Assembly (NCBI GenBank): GCA_965232455.1
Contig: OZ246981.1
Coordinates: 2,356,001 to 2,420,000, forward strand
From: JBFGFX01 sp965232455
GTDB taxonomy: Bacteria; Pseudomonadota; Gammaproteobacteria; Steroidobacterales; Woeseiaceae
Length of the DNA stretch: 64,000 bases
Direction: 5' to 3'
The notes beneath the pieces are model-generated. The model was not told the DNA's origin. It saw only the letters and a list, made by a program, of their open reading frames with translations, and did not search any database. This document shows, piece by piece, positions 54,386 to 63,359 of the stretch. How positions within the stretch are numbered: position 1 is the stretch's first letter; each line of letters opens with the position of its first letter. The position numbers and the translations under genes are program-made.

Positions 54386-56632
54386 TCAGCCCGTTACGCC
54401 GGACAGGCGTACAACCTTGCGCCAACCCTGCGGCAGGTAGCGACCGCGCAGCGCGCGTTCACCGTAGTAGTCGTCGAGATCGTCCCAGCGGACGGTCATC
54501 GAGCGCGTCGCCGTCTGCACCACGAGGTTACCGTCCTCGGGCACGACCGCCGCCGCAACCATCCGTTCTTCGCCGTCCTTGTATTTCTTGCTCGGGATGT
54601 TGATCAGTTTCAGTCCCTTGCCTTTCGCAAGTTCCGGCAGTTCGTCCATCTCGAACAACAGCAGTCGCCCGATCGAGCTTACGGCGGCAACCAGGCACTC
54701 CGTGTCCGCCGGTACGGGCACGGGTACGACCGCCCTGCCGCCAGCCGGCACGCGCAACACCGCTTTGCCGGACTTGTTGCGGGAGACGAGATCGTCCAAC
54801 CTGGCGATAAAACCATAACCCGCGTCGCTCGCGAACAACCAGCGATCAGAACTCTCTCCGATCATCGTGCCGCAGAACTCGGCGCCGTCGGGCGGCTTGA
54901 AGTGCGACGACAGCGGCTCACCCTGACCGCGAGCGGACGGCAGCGTGTTCGCGATCACGGAATACACGCGGCCCGTACTGTCGATGAACATCGCAAGCTG
55001 GTTGCTGCGGCCCTGTGCCGCCGCCAAAAAACCGTCACCTGATTTGTAACTGAGCGCGGCGGGATCGAGCTCGTGCCCCTTGGCCGCCCGGGCGTAACCC
55101 CGCTGCGACAGCACAACCGTCACCGGCTCGCTCGCAATAAGCTGAGTCTCGTCCAGGGCCTGGGCCGCTTCCCGTTCGACGATTTCCGTCCGGCGCTCGT
55201 CCCCGTAGGCCTCGGTATCCTCGAGAATTTCGGTCTTGATCAGCGTCTTGAGCCGAGCCGGGCTTTTTAAGGTTTTTTCGATGGTGTCACGTTCGTCGTT
55301 CAGTTCCTTCTGCTCGCCCTTGATTTTCATCTCTTCGAGTTTAGCGAGATTCCGCAAACGCAGGTTGAGGATCGCCTCCGCCTGCAGGTCCGAGAGCTTG
55401 AACCGTTTCATCAGTACGGGTTTCGGTTCGTCTTGCTCGCGAATTATTTTTATCACCTCATCGATGTTGAGATAGGCGACCAGCAAACCGTCGAGGATGT
55501 GCAGTCGATCGAGAACGATTTGCAGCCGATGTTTCAGTCGGCGCTTCACCGTTTCCCGCCGAAACGTGATCCACTCCTTGAGAAGACCGACCAGATCGAA
55601 CGTCCGCGGCCGGCCGTCGAGGCCGACGACGTTCATGTTTACCCGTATAGTGCGCTCCAGCGACGTCGTCGAAAAAAGGTGGGACATCAGCTCTTCGACG
55701 TCGACGCCACGCTTGAGGCTGATCACCAACCGCGTAGGCTCCTCGTGATCCGATTCGTCACGAATCCCCGTGACCTGCGGCAGTTTTTTCCCGGTGATCT
55801 GCAGCGCAATCTGCTCCTGCACCTTCGCCCCGGACACCTGGTGCGGCAGTGACGTGATGACGACGTCGCCGTTCTCGGCCGTATAGGTAGCCCGTAGACG
55901 AAGCGTGCCGCCGCCGGTGGCGTAAATCTGCTTGATGTCCGCGCGCGGCGAGACCAGTTCGCCGCCGGTCGGGAAATCGGGACCCCTGATGTGCTTCATG
56001 AGCTGCGCGACGGTCGCTTTCGGATTGTCGAGCAGATGCACGAGGGCGCTCGCAACTTCGCGCAGGTTGTGCGGCGGCACGTCGGTGGACATCCCCACGG
56101 CGATGCCGGACGTGCCGTTCAACAGCAGGTTGGGCAGACGCGCCGGTAATACGACCGGCTCGTGCAGCTCGCCGTCGAAATTCTGTACCCAATCGACCGT
56201 CCCCTGCCCCAGCTCGGCAAGCAGGCTTTTTGCATAGGGTTTGAGCCGGGACTCCGTGTACCGCATCGCCGCAAACGATTTCGGATCGTCCGTCGAGCCC
56301 CAGTTGCCCTGCCCGTGAATGATCGGATAGCGGTACGAGAAGTCCTGCGCCATCAGAACCATGGCCTCGTAACAGGCGGAGTCACCGTGCGGGTGGTATT
56401 TGCCGATGACGTCGCCCACCGTGCGCGCCGACTTTTTCGGTTTTTGGCCCGCCGAAAGACCGAGCTCGCTCATGGCGTAGATGATGCGCCGCTGCACGGG
56501 CTTCAGACCGTCACCGACCTGCGGCAGCGCGCGATCCAGAATGACGTACATCGAATAGTCGAGGTACGCCTTCTCCGTGTACTCACGCAGCGATTGTTGT
56601 TCGACGCCCTCGAGATTCAGATTGTTCTGCAT
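54386..56632 (-). CDS. parC: DNA topoisomerase IV subunit A
   Basis: Decatenating type II topoisomerase, cleavage subunit. The active Tyr lies in AAMRYTESRLKPYAK, and the quinolone-determining region GKYHPHGDSACYEAMV is present with Ser and Glu-type positions intact as seen. C-terminal blades are shorter than in GyrA. Length 748 residues (E. coli 752). It follows parE by 3 bp on the same strand. Confidence 0.97.
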   Translation of the reverse strand: MQNNLNLEGVEQQSLREYTEKAYLDYSMYVILDRALPQVGDGLKPVQRRIIYAMSELGLSAGQKPKKSARTVGDVIGKYHPHGDSACYEAMVLMAQDFSYRYPIIHGQGNWGSTDDPKSFAAMRYTESRLKPYAKSLLAELGQGTVDWVQNFDGELHEPVVLPARLPNLLLNGTSGIAVGMSTDVPPHNLREVASALVHLLDNPKATVAQLMKHIRGPDFPTGGELVSPRADIKQIYATGGGTLRLRATYTAENGDVVITSLPHQVSGAKVQEQIALQITGKKLPQVTGIRDESDHEEPTRLVISLKRGVDVEELMSHLFSTTSLERTIRVNMNVVGLDGRPRTFDLVGLLKEWITFRRETVKRRLKHRLQIVLDRLHILDGLLVAYLNIDEVIKIIREQDEPKPVLMKRFKLSDLQAEAILNLRLRNLAKLEEMKIKGEQKELNDERDTIEKTLKSPARLKTLIKTEILEDTEAYGDERRTEIVEREAAQALDETQLIASEPVTVVLSQRGYARAAKGHELDPAALSYKSGDGFLAAAQGRSNQLAMFIDSTGRVYSVIANTLPSARGQGEPLSSHFKPPDGAEFCGTMIGESSDRWLFASDAGYGFIARLDDLVSRNKSGKAVLRVPAGGRAVVPVPVPADTECLVAAVSSIGRLLLFEMDELPELAKGKGLKLINIPSKKYKDGEERMVAAAVVPEDGNLVVQTATRSMTVRWDDLDDYYGERALRGRYLPQGWRKVVRLSGVTG

Positions 56633-56635
56633 CGG

Positions 56636-58522
56636 TCATACCTCGGCGAGATTGCCCTTTGTCTCCAGCCAGCTGCGGCGATCTTTAGACCGTTTTTTCG
56701 CCAGCAACATGTCCATCGTCTGATCGGTTTTGTCGCGCGCATTGATCGTCAACTGCACGAGGCGGCGCGTATCCGGGTTCATCGTCGTCTCGCGGAGCTG
56801 CTGCGGATCCATTTCACCCAGACCCTTGAAGCGCGTTTCCCGGACCTTACCGCGCAGTTTGTCCGCTTCGATGCGGTCGCGTATCCCTTTGCGCTCACTG
56901 TCGTCGAGCGCATAAAAGACTTCTCTTCCGACGTCGATCCGGTACAGCGGCGGCATGGCGACGTAAACGTGACCCGCGAGGACGAGCTCGCGAAAATGCC
57001 GCAGAAACAGCGCACACAGCAGCGTTGCAATGTGCAGGCCGTCGGAGTCCGCATCCGCGAGGATGCAAACCTTGTGATAACGCAGGCCGCCGATGTCGTT
57101 TGTGCCCGGATCCACGCCCATGGCCACGCTGATGTCGTGCACCTCCTGGGACGCCAGTATCTCCGCGGTATCCACTTCCCAGGTGTTCAGAATCTTGCCT
57201 CGCAGCGGCATGACGGCCTGTGTGCTGCGATCCCGCGCCTGTTTGGCCGACCCTCCCGCAGAATCGCCTTCGACGAGGAACAGCTCACAGAGCTCGGCTT
57301 CCTGCGACGTGCAGTCGGCGAGCTTGCCGGGCAACGCCGGACCCGCACCCACTTTCTTGCGAACGACCTTCTTGGCGGCTTTCAACCGCTTCTGCGCCTT
57401 GCCGATCGCGAGCTGGGCGATCTGGTCGCCCGTCTCCGGATGCTGGTTGAGCCACAGCGCAAAATTGTCCTTGATGACACCGGCGACGAACGCCGCGGAT
57501 TCGCGCGAGGACAGTCGTTCCTTGGTCTGACCGGAAAACTGCGGGTCTTCGAGTTTTGCGCTCAACACAAAATTGAGCCCGTCCCACACGTCCTCCGGCG
57601 CCAGCGAGACGCCGCGCGGCAGCAGGCTGCGAAAGTCGCAAAACTCGCGGAGTGCGTTGGTCAGGCCGGTTCGCAAACCGTTGACGTGGGTCCCGCCCTG
57701 CGCGGTCGGCACCAGGTTGACGTAACTTTCCGTCACGGACTGGCCGTCGCCCGTCTGCCAGGTGAGCGCCCAGTCAACCGCTTCGTTGTTGCCCGTCAGG
57801 CTGCCCGAGAACGGCTCCGTCGGCAGGACTTCGGCGCCGCCGATGGCCTCGACCAGATACGACTCCAGGCCGCCGGAATAACACCATTCGTGTTTCTCGG
57901 CCGGTTTCTCGATCTTCAGGCGCACGGTCAGTGCCGGGCACAGCACGGCCTTCGCGCGAAGCGCGTGTTTCAGGCGGGACACCGAGAACTTCGCCGAATC
58001 GAAATACTGCGGGTCCGGCCAGAACCGTATCGTGGTCCCGGTGTTCGCCTTGCCGACCTTGCCGACCACCTCGAGCTTGCCGCGTTTTTTGCCGCCGACG
58101 AAGCTCAGGTTGTACTCCTTGCCGCCGCGCCGTATCCAGACTTCGAGGTTTTTCGCCAGTGCGTTGACCACCGAGACGCCAACCCCATGCAAGCCGCCGG
58201 AATACTGGTAATTGTCTTTGTTGAACTTACCCCCCGCGTGCAGGCGGGTAAGAATCAACTCGACGCCGGGAATCTTCTCCTTCGGGTGGATGTCGACGGG
58301 CATGCCGCGGCCGTCGTCGCTGACTTCGAGCGAACCGTCCTTGTGGACTGTGACTTCGATTTTCTTGCAATGGCCCGCCAGGGCCTCGTCGACGCTGTTG
58401 TCGACCACCTCGTGGGCCAGGTGATTGGGTCGTGACGTGTCCGTGTACATGCCCGGACGACGTCGCACCGGATCGAGACCGCTCAGGACCTCGATGTCCG
58501 CCGCATCGTAACGTTTACTCAT
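56636..58522 (-). CDS. parE: DNA topoisomerase IV subunit B
   Basis: ATPase subunit of topoisomerase IV. GHKL residues lie in EVVDNSVDEALAGH, and the TOPRIM motifs in FLVEGDSAGGSAKQ and ADADSDGLHIATL. ATG at 58522 (MSKRYDAADIEVLSGLDPVRRRPGMYT) is chosen over a TTG at 58537, matching the usual start. Length 628 residues (E. coli 630); the GyrB-type insert of about 170 residues is absent, so it is ParE. Confidence 0.97.
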   Translation of the reverse strand: MSKRYDAADIEVLSGLDPVRRRPGMYTDTSRPNHLAHEVVDNSVDEALAGHCKKIEVTVHKDGSLEVSDDGRGMPVDIHPKEKIPGVELILTRLHAGGKFNKDNYQYSGGLHGVGVSVVNALAKNLEVWIRRGGKEYNLSFVGGKKRGKLEVVGKVGKANTGTTIRFWPDPQYFDSAKFSVSRLKHALRAKAVLCPALTVRLKIEKPAEKHEWCYSGGLESYLVEAIGGAEVLPTEPFSGSLTGNNEAVDWALTWQTGDGQSVTESYVNLVPTAQGGTHVNGLRTGLTNALREFCDFRSLLPRGVSLAPEDVWDGLNFVLSAKLEDPQFSGQTKERLSSRESAAFVAGVIKDNFALWLNQHPETGDQIAQLAIGKAQKRLKAAKKVVRKKVGAGPALPGKLADCTSQEAELCELFLVEGDSAGGSAKQARDRSTQAVMPLRGKILNTWEVDTAEILASQEVHDISVAMGVDPGTNDIGGLRYHKVCILADADSDGLHIATLLCALFLRHFRELVLAGHVYVAMPPLYRIDVGREVFYALDDSERKGIRDRIEADKLRGKVRETRFKGLGEMDPQQLRETTMNPDTRRLVQLTINARDKTDQTMDMLLAKKRSKDRRSWLETKGNLAEV

Positions 58523-58615
58523 TGATGTCTCTGCCAAGCGAAGGTGAGCACGGCCGGATTCTAGCAGGAAGCCGTTGGATTAGCGCAAGGTGAAACGCAA
58601 ACCGGCAACAGGACG

Positions 58616-58643
58616 GTAGGAGCCCGTCCCGGCGCGCTCCTGC
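58616..58643. repeat. REP-like hairpin between parE and the DUF3501 gene
   Basis: GTAGGAGC paired with GCTCCTGC (one G-T pair) around a 12-nt loop. The GTAGGAGC start is common in REP elements of Pseudomonas and relatives. Only one copy was noticed, so it may simply be the 3' hairpin of the rubrerythrin operon. Confidence 0.35.
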
Positions 58644-58658
58644 AGGCGGGGTCGCGGC

Positions 58659-59243
58659 CTAGTTCAGATCGCCGAGCAGCGACTCGCGGATGTTATCCGC
58701 AACCGGCCGGACGTCGACCGTATAGTTGTCGTGATCGATGCCGGCGGACAGCGTCGCCCCGGCGCGCAGTGCGTCGATCTGGTGCTCGGCCAATTCAAAC
58801 CGAAGAAAATGAACAGCCGAGGTCTTGTCGTCGTCGCTCCGTTCGAGGTCCTCGTCGGCGATTGGACGGATCTTCTCACCGTCACCAACCTGCAGCCAAA
58901 CGCAATTCTCGATGCCGACGAGCTGCTGCAACATTGCGCGCCGCTCCTCGAGGTCCGGAAATTCCAGCATGAACGTCGCCTTCCAATTCATACCGTCGGG
59001 TATCAGAGGATTGTAGGCCGCCAGCTCTTCCAAGATTCCGTCAGCCTCGAAGATGCGCTCTATCCGCAGCATCTCCTGCACCTGGTATTGCATGGTCAGG
59101 CGGTCCTCGAAATACAAGGTCGCGTTGGTGCCGAGCGCAAGCCTCCGATGCTGCTTGTGCGCGAGCACCTCGGCTCGAAACGACTCGCGCATTTCAGCGT
59201 ATTTTTCCAGGCTGAAAAGGTCGTCCCTGCTCAGTTTGTCCAT
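58659..59243 (-). CDS. DUF3501 family protein
   Basis: 194 residues, cytoplasmic, no signal peptide or membrane segment. The start MDKLSRDDLFSLEKYAEMRESFRAEV and the central LYFEDRLTMQYQVQEMLRIERIFEADGI are typical of this family, whose function is unknown. It follows the Fe-S oxidoreductase gene by 10 bp and, with rubrerythrin, forms a three-gene set that recurs in proteobacteria. The context suggests a role in peroxide or redox defence; no catalytic motif is visible, so this rests on neighbours alone. Confidence 0.88.
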   Translation of the reverse strand: MDKLSRDDLFSLEKYAEMRESFRAEVLAHKQHRRLALGTNATLYFEDRLTMQYQVQEMLRIERIFEADGILEELAAYNPLIPDGMNWKATFMLEFPDLEERRAMLQQLVGIENCVWLQVGDGEKIRPIADEDLERSDDDKTSAVHFLRFELAEHQIDALRAGATLSAGIDHDNYTVDVRPVADNIRESLLGDLN

Positions 59244-59253
59244 CGTCGTCGCC

Positions 59254-60585
59254 TCATAGTCCGTAGGCTTTTCTCAGGAGCCCCAGCGGGTGCTCCGGCG
59301 CCTGATCCTGCAAACCCTGCGCGATCTGCTCCGCCGCCATCGGACAATCGCTGATGAAGTGCTCGGCATCACCCTTTTTGACCTTGTTGATCACCGGTCG
59401 GGCAATCTTCTTCGAGATGTCGTGAAACTCTTTTTTTACCGCATAGGTGCCGTCGTGACCGGAGCAACGTTCTACCACGTCGACGGTGGTGTCCGGGGCC
59501 AGGCTCAGGAGATCGCGGGTCTTTAGACCGATGTTCTGCACACGGAGGTGACACGGCACCTGGTACGCCACTTTGCCCAGGGAATTCTTGAAGTCGGTAT
59601 TGAGCTTGTCGTCCTTGTGACGGAGCATCAGATACTCGAACGGATCGAACATCGCATCCCGCACCTTGGCGACGTCCGGGTCGTCCGGATACATGAGCGG
59701 CAGTTCCTGCTTGTACATCAGCGTACATGACGGGACCGGCGTCACGATGTCCCAGCCCTGGTCAACCCACGACGCCAGGATCGGGATATTGATCTCTTTT
59801 GCCTTCTCGACCGCGTTGAGGTCACCCAGTTCCAGCTTAGGCATTCCGCAGCACACTTCTTTTTCCGTCAGCGCAACCGGAATGTCGTTGTGTTCGTAAA
59901 CCGCAACCAGGTCTTCCGCGAGCGACGGCAGGTTTCGGTTACCGTAACACGTCGTATAGAGAACAACCTTGCCGCGCGTCGTCGCCGTTCCCACCGCGCG
60001 CTCGCCGGACTCGCCCCGATGGCGCTTGAGGCGTTTGCGCGCCGTCCTCGAATGAAAGGCGGGCACGGGCGCGTCTCGGTGGACGCCCAGGGTTTTTTCG
60101 ACGAGCCTGCGGCCTGTTTTGCTGCGATTGGTCGCGTTGACTACCTGCACGACAACCGGGATGCCCGCGAACTTGCCCAGGGCGTCGGTCGAGCTCAGCA
60201 TGCGGTCGCGTCGGCTCGCGCCATCGTTTCTGAATCTCGTCGCCTTGGCCCTGAGCATCAGGTGCGGAAAATCGACGTTCCACTCGTGCGGCGGCACGTA
60301 CGGACACTTGGTCATGTAACACATGTCGCACAGATAGCAGTGGTCGACCACGTCCCAGAAGACCTCCTTGGGAACCGTGTCGAGTTCCATGCTCTCAGAC
60401 TCGTCGACCGCGTCGAACAGCGTCGGAAACGAATGACAGAGATTGAAACATCGACGGCAACCGTGACAGATATCGAAAACCCGTTCGAGTTCCGTCATCA
60501 ACGCGGTTTCGTCGTAATACTCGTCCGTCTTCCAGGCAATAGGGTGCCTCGTTGGCGCCTCGAGGCTACCTTCGCGTTTGTCCAT
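59254..60585 (-). CDS. Heterodisulfide-reductase/GlpC-like Fe-S oxidoreductase
   Basis: 443 residues, two 4Fe-4S motifs near the N-terminus (CHGCRRCFNLC and CYLCDMCYMTKC), then two cysteine-rich CCG-type domains. The first is regular (TTCYGN, VCCGMPKLE); the second reads PCHLRVQ with CSGHDG, so one cysteine of the CCG is replaced by serine. The family moves electrons between quinones, thiols or partner proteins. It lies between the rubrerythrin and DUF3501 genes and is the likely electron donor to rubrerythrin, which here lacks its own rubredoxin domain (inference). Confidence 0.9.
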   Translation of the reverse strand: MDKREGSLEAPTRHPIAWKTDEYYDETALMTELERVFDICHGCRRCFNLCHSFPTLFDAVDESESMELDTVPKEVFWDVVDHCYLCDMCYMTKCPYVPPHEWNVDFPHLMLRAKATRFRNDGASRRDRMLSSTDALGKFAGIPVVVQVVNATNRSKTGRRLVEKTLGVHRDAPVPAFHSRTARKRLKRHRGESGERAVGTATTRGKVVLYTTCYGNRNLPSLAEDLVAVYEHNDIPVALTEKEVCCGMPKLELGDLNAVEKAKEINIPILASWVDQGWDIVTPVPSCTLMYKQELPLMYPDDPDVAKVRDAMFDPFEYLMLRHKDDKLNTDFKNSLGKVAYQVPCHLRVQNIGLKTRDLLSLAPDTTVDVVERCSGHDGTYAVKKEFHDISKKIARPVINKVKKGDAEHFISDCPMAAEQIAQGLQDQAPEHPLGLLRKAYGL

Positions 60586-60610
60586 GGGGATGTCTTGCCG
60601 TTGCCGAACC

Positions 60611-60636
60611 GGGCCGAATCCGCGGGGATCCGGCCC
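60611..60636 (-). other. Hairpin between rubrerythrin and Fe-S oxidoreductase genes
   Basis: 11-bp stem GGGCCGAATCC / GGATCCGGCCC (one G-T pair in RNA) with a 4-nt loop, in the 66-bp gap. Read along the operon it has no T run, so it may set unequal expression or stabilise the rubrerythrin mRNA end. Confidence 0.55.
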
Positions 60637-60651
60637 GTTTCACCTGTGAGC

Positions 60652-61071
60652 CTAGTCGTCGAGCGTGTCCAGTGCCTTTTGGAACCGGTTGGCGTGTGAG
60701 CGCTCTGCTTTGGCCAGCGTCTCGAACCAATCGGCGATCTCGTCGAAATCTTCGTCACGCGCAGACTTGGCCATGCCCGGGTACATGTCGGTGTACTCGT
60801 GGGTTTCGCCCGCAATCGCGGCCTTCAGATTCTCCGCGGTCGAGCCGATCGGCAGGCCGGTTGCAGGATCGCCAACCTCTTCGAGGTATTCGAGATGTCC
60901 ATGCGCGTGACCGGTCTCACCTTCCGCGGTCGAACGGAAAACGGCCGCTACGTCGTTGTAGCCTTCGACGTCGGCCTTAGCCGCAAAATACAGGTAGCGG
61001 CGATTCGCCTGAGATTCTCCGGCAAACGCCTCTTTTAAGTTGTCTTCTGTTTTGCTGCCTTTCAGTGACAT
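60652..61071 (-). CDS. Rubrerythrin (erythrin type, no rubredoxin domain)
   Basis: 139-residue ferritin-like di-iron protein that reduces hydrogen peroxide. Ligand glutamates and histidines are visible in KEAFAGESQANRRY, STAEGETGHAHGH, AIAGETHEYTDMY and LAKAERSHANRF. The C-terminal rubredoxin domain with its two CxxC pairs is absent, so it needs an outside electron donor. It starts with ATG at 61071 behind an AGGGA ribosome site and heads the operon with the Fe-S oxidoreductase and DUF3501 genes. A palindrome lies 35-51 bp upstream. Confidence 0.93.
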   Translation of the reverse strand: MSLKGSKTEDNLKEAFAGESQANRRYLYFAAKADVEGYNDVAAVFRSTAEGETGHAHGHLEYLEEVGDPATGLPIGSTAENLKAAIAGETHEYTDMYPGMAKSARDEDFDEIADWFETLAKAERSHANRFQKALDTLDD

Positions 61072-61105
61072 TGGTATTCCCTCATCTTGTCGTTATCCAC
61101 GAATA

Positions 61106-61122
61106 TTTAGACTGAGTCTAAA
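61106..61122. promoter_or_regulatory. Palindromic operator upstream of the rubrerythrin operon
   Basis: TTTAGACTGAGTCTAAA, a perfect 8-1-8 palindrome. Shape and TTTAGA...TCTAAA ends resemble Irr/PerR-type boxes of the Fur superfamily (TTTAGAA-N3-TTCTAAA). An Rrf2-type site is the alternative. It overlaps where the -35/-10 elements would lie, so repression is likely. Confidence 0.65.
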
Positions 61123-61269
61123 GGGTCGTTTACTCTAAGACCCGAAGCCGCCGATGTCAACGCGCGTTCCACAACCTGCACGCGCCGTCCGGTCGCGAGA
61201 GAGAAGGCTGGAGCAAAGCGCGCGACTCGTGCAAACTTCGAGCACGTCATAATCTCCGACTCCCACCCG

Positions 61270-61509
61270 ATGACCGCAAAAAAAACCGTTAGTCTGGAAA
61301 AATCACTCGCCGACCTCGAGGCGCTCGTCGAAGACCTGGAGAGCGGTGATCTGCCGCTCGACAAAGCCATGAAGAAGTTCGAGGACGGCGTCAAGCTCAC
61401 CCGGTCCTGCCAGGCGGCGCTCAAAGAAGCGGAACAGAAGGTGCAGATCCTGCTGAAAAGCGCCGGCGGCGAGGACACGCTGGCAGACTTCGACACGGAC
61501 GACGACTGA
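61270..61509 (+). CDS. xseB: Exodeoxyribonuclease VII small subunit
   Basis: 79-residue helical subunit that assembles with XseA to degrade single-stranded DNA. The signature LEKSLADLEALVEDLESGDLPLDKAMKKFEDGVKL is complete. Usually followed by ispA and dxs in gammaproteobacteria; here it stands alone and converges on a kinase gene 23 bp away. Confidence 0.94.
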   Translation: MTAKKTVSLEKSLADLEALVEDLESGDLPLDKAMKKFEDGVKLTRSCQAALKEAEQKVQILLKSAGGEDTLADFDTDDD

Positions 61510-61532
61510 CGCGAGAGCCGCTGCCGGAGCGC

Positions 61533-62843
61533 TCAGGTGTTGGTTTTGGCCGTGCCGTCACCTTGCAGGCGCGTGATCAACGCACGCAGGAAAACCTTGT
61601 TGAAACGCAGCTGGCAGGACGAACTGACCTGCTCCATCAGGGTCGAGCTGACCCGCAGGATGTTGACGGGACCCTGCGCCCGGATTGACGCAGTGCGTTT
61701 CGCGCCGCGCACGTAACTCGTCTCACCGAAACAGGCGCCGTCCTCCAGAAGACCGAGCGATTTACCGTTGGCCTCCACACCGGCCTGGCCGGAGACGATG
61801 ATGTAAAAACGGTCGTCGATTTCACCCTCGCGGACGATCTCTTCGCCGTCCTCGTATTCGTGCCAATCGCTGGCGCGTAACACTTCCCAGATTTCCGCGT
61901 GCGAAAATTCGTGAAAGAACTTGAGCGTGCGCAGCAGATCGAAATGCTCCTGATTGTCCAGGCTGTCGTACTTGGTGCGCAAATCCTGGTAAACGCGGGT
62001 CAGGTCGGCGGCCAGCTGCGCGCCACTCGCGCAGCGCTTGTCCGGATCCTTCTGCATCGTCATCGCCACGACCTGCTCCAGTTCCTCCGGAATGTCGTCA
62101 CGATAGGTGTGGATCGGCGGCGGCGTGGCGTACACGATCTGATGCAGAAGCTTCGACAGATTGTCGGCGCGGAACGGCCGGAATCCCGTCAGCAGTTCGT
62201 AGAGTACCGCGCCCAATGAATAGATGTCGGAGGCCGGAGTGAGTTCTTCGGACTGAACCTGCTCCGGCGACATGTAACTTGGCGACCCGGCGATACCCTC
62301 GATGCGTGAAATGTCCGAGTCGCTGACGATGGCGATGCCAAAATCGATGATCCGCACGTCATTGTCGATGGTGAGCATGACGTTACTCGGCTTGATGTCC
62401 CGGTGAATCACGCCGCGGCCGTGTGCATAGTGTAATGCCTTGGCGCACTTGTAGATGATCTCCACGACGTCGTCGATACGCAGCAGGTTGTCCGGACGGC
62501 AATACGCGGCGAGCGTCCTGGCGCCCTGAATGTGCTCGGTAACGACGTAATACTTGCCGTCTTCCTCACCGGCATCGTAAATCGGCAGAATGTTCGGATG
62601 CTGAAGCATGCCGACCATGTGCGCTTCGTTGAAAAACATCTTTCGGGAGACGCGGGCTCGATCCGCGTCGGAGTTCTCTTCGATGTTGTAAACCTTGATG
62701 GCGACGTCGCGACGGTAATAGGGGTCGTGCGACAGGTAAACCATGCCGGTGCTGCCCTTGCCCACCTTGTTGATAATGACGTACTTACCAATTTTTTCCG
62801 GCACGTCCTGTGCTCGACGCAATTCGGTAACGTTGCGGGCCAT
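61533..62843 (-). CDS. Hanks-type Ser/Thr kinase with C-terminal cyclic-nucleotide-binding domain
   Basis: 436 residues. Kinase domain at about 20-285 with intact glycine loop VGKGSTGMVYL (27-37), ATP lysine K50, HRDIKPSN, DFGIA and GSPSYMSPEQ. A cNMP-binding domain follows from about residue 320, with the phosphate-cassette motif FGETSYVRGAKRTAS that keeps the Glu and Arg contacting the cyclic nucleotide. No membrane helix. The arrangement is the reverse of eukaryotic PKG, where the sensor is N-terminal. It is the second Hanks kinase in the window. It lies 15 bp before pgpA on the same strand. Substrate unknown. Confidence 0.92.
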   Translation of the reverse strand: MARNVTELRRAQDVPEKIGKYVIINKVGKGSTGMVYLSHDPYYRRDVAIKVYNIEENSDADRARVSRKMFFNEAHMVGMLQHPNILPIYDAGEEDGKYYVVTEHIQGARTLAAYCRPDNLLRIDDVVEIIYKCAKALHYAHGRGVIHRDIKPSNVMLTIDNDVRIIDFGIAIVSDSDISRIEGIAGSPSYMSPEQVQSEELTPASDIYSLGAVLYELLTGFRPFRADNLSKLLHQIVYATPPPIHTYRDDIPEELEQVVAMTMQKDPDKRCASGAQLAADLTRVYQDLRTKYDSLDNQEHFDLLRTLKFFHEFSHAEIWEVLRASDWHEYEDGEEIVREGEIDDRFYIIVSGQAGVEANGKSLGLLEDGACFGETSYVRGAKRTASIRAQGPVNILRVSSTLMEQVSSSCQLRFNKVFLRALITRLQGDGTAKTNT

Positions 62844-62858
62844 ATTTTGTTAACTCGG

Positions 62859-63347
62859 CTAGGTCAGGAGCCACCTCCCAAAACCCAGCAGTACTGCGGC
62901 ATAGAGGGCGGCCACGAGGTCGTCCAGCATAATTCCGAGCCCTCCTTTCAGTCTGTGATCCAGGTCGCTAATCGGCCAGGGTTTCCAGATGTCAAAAAGC
63001 CTGAAGAGCCCGAACCCCAAGGCCCACAGCGTTATCGACGGAGGCAACCAGAACAGCACGAGATAGATTCCGGCGATCTCGTCCCAGACGATTCCCGAGT
63101 GGTCGTGAACGCCGATGCGGCGCGCGCTTTCGCCACAGATCCAGACGCCGGCGACAATCAACATACCCGCGAGCACCAGCTGTAATTCGATACCGAGCGG
63201 CAGCGCGACCCAGGCAAGGGCTGCACCCAAAAGCGAGCCGATGGTGCCGGGCGCGATCGGCGATAGCCCCGTCCCCAGACCAAAGGCCAGCAGGTGAACG
63301 GGATCGCGCAGAACCCGTCGCGCGAGTGAGCCGTCGAATGTCGTCAC
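62859..63347 (-). CDS. pgpA: Phosphatidylglycerophosphatase A
   Basis: Removes phosphate from phosphatidylglycerol phosphate in the inner membrane. Four hydrophobic segments and the family signature GLGTGLSPIAPGTIGSL near the N-terminus; WDEIAGIYLVLF follows. Length 162 residues from GTG at 63347. It starts 12 bp after thiL, the standard thiL-pgpA pair. Confidence 0.95.
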   Translation of the reverse strand: MTTFDGSLARRVLRDPVHLLAFGLGTGLSPIAPGTIGSLLGAALAWVALPLGIELQLVLAGMLIVAGVWICGESARRIGVHDHSGIVWDEIAGIYLVLFWLPPSITLWALGFGLFRLFDIWKPWPISDLDHRLKGGLGIMLDDLVAALYAAVLLGFGRWLLT

Positions 63348-63359
63348 GTCGGCGCGTCC

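Noticed and set aside
56162..58435. 757-codon plus-strand frame
   Set aside because: Antisense to parC and parE, which are unmistakable.
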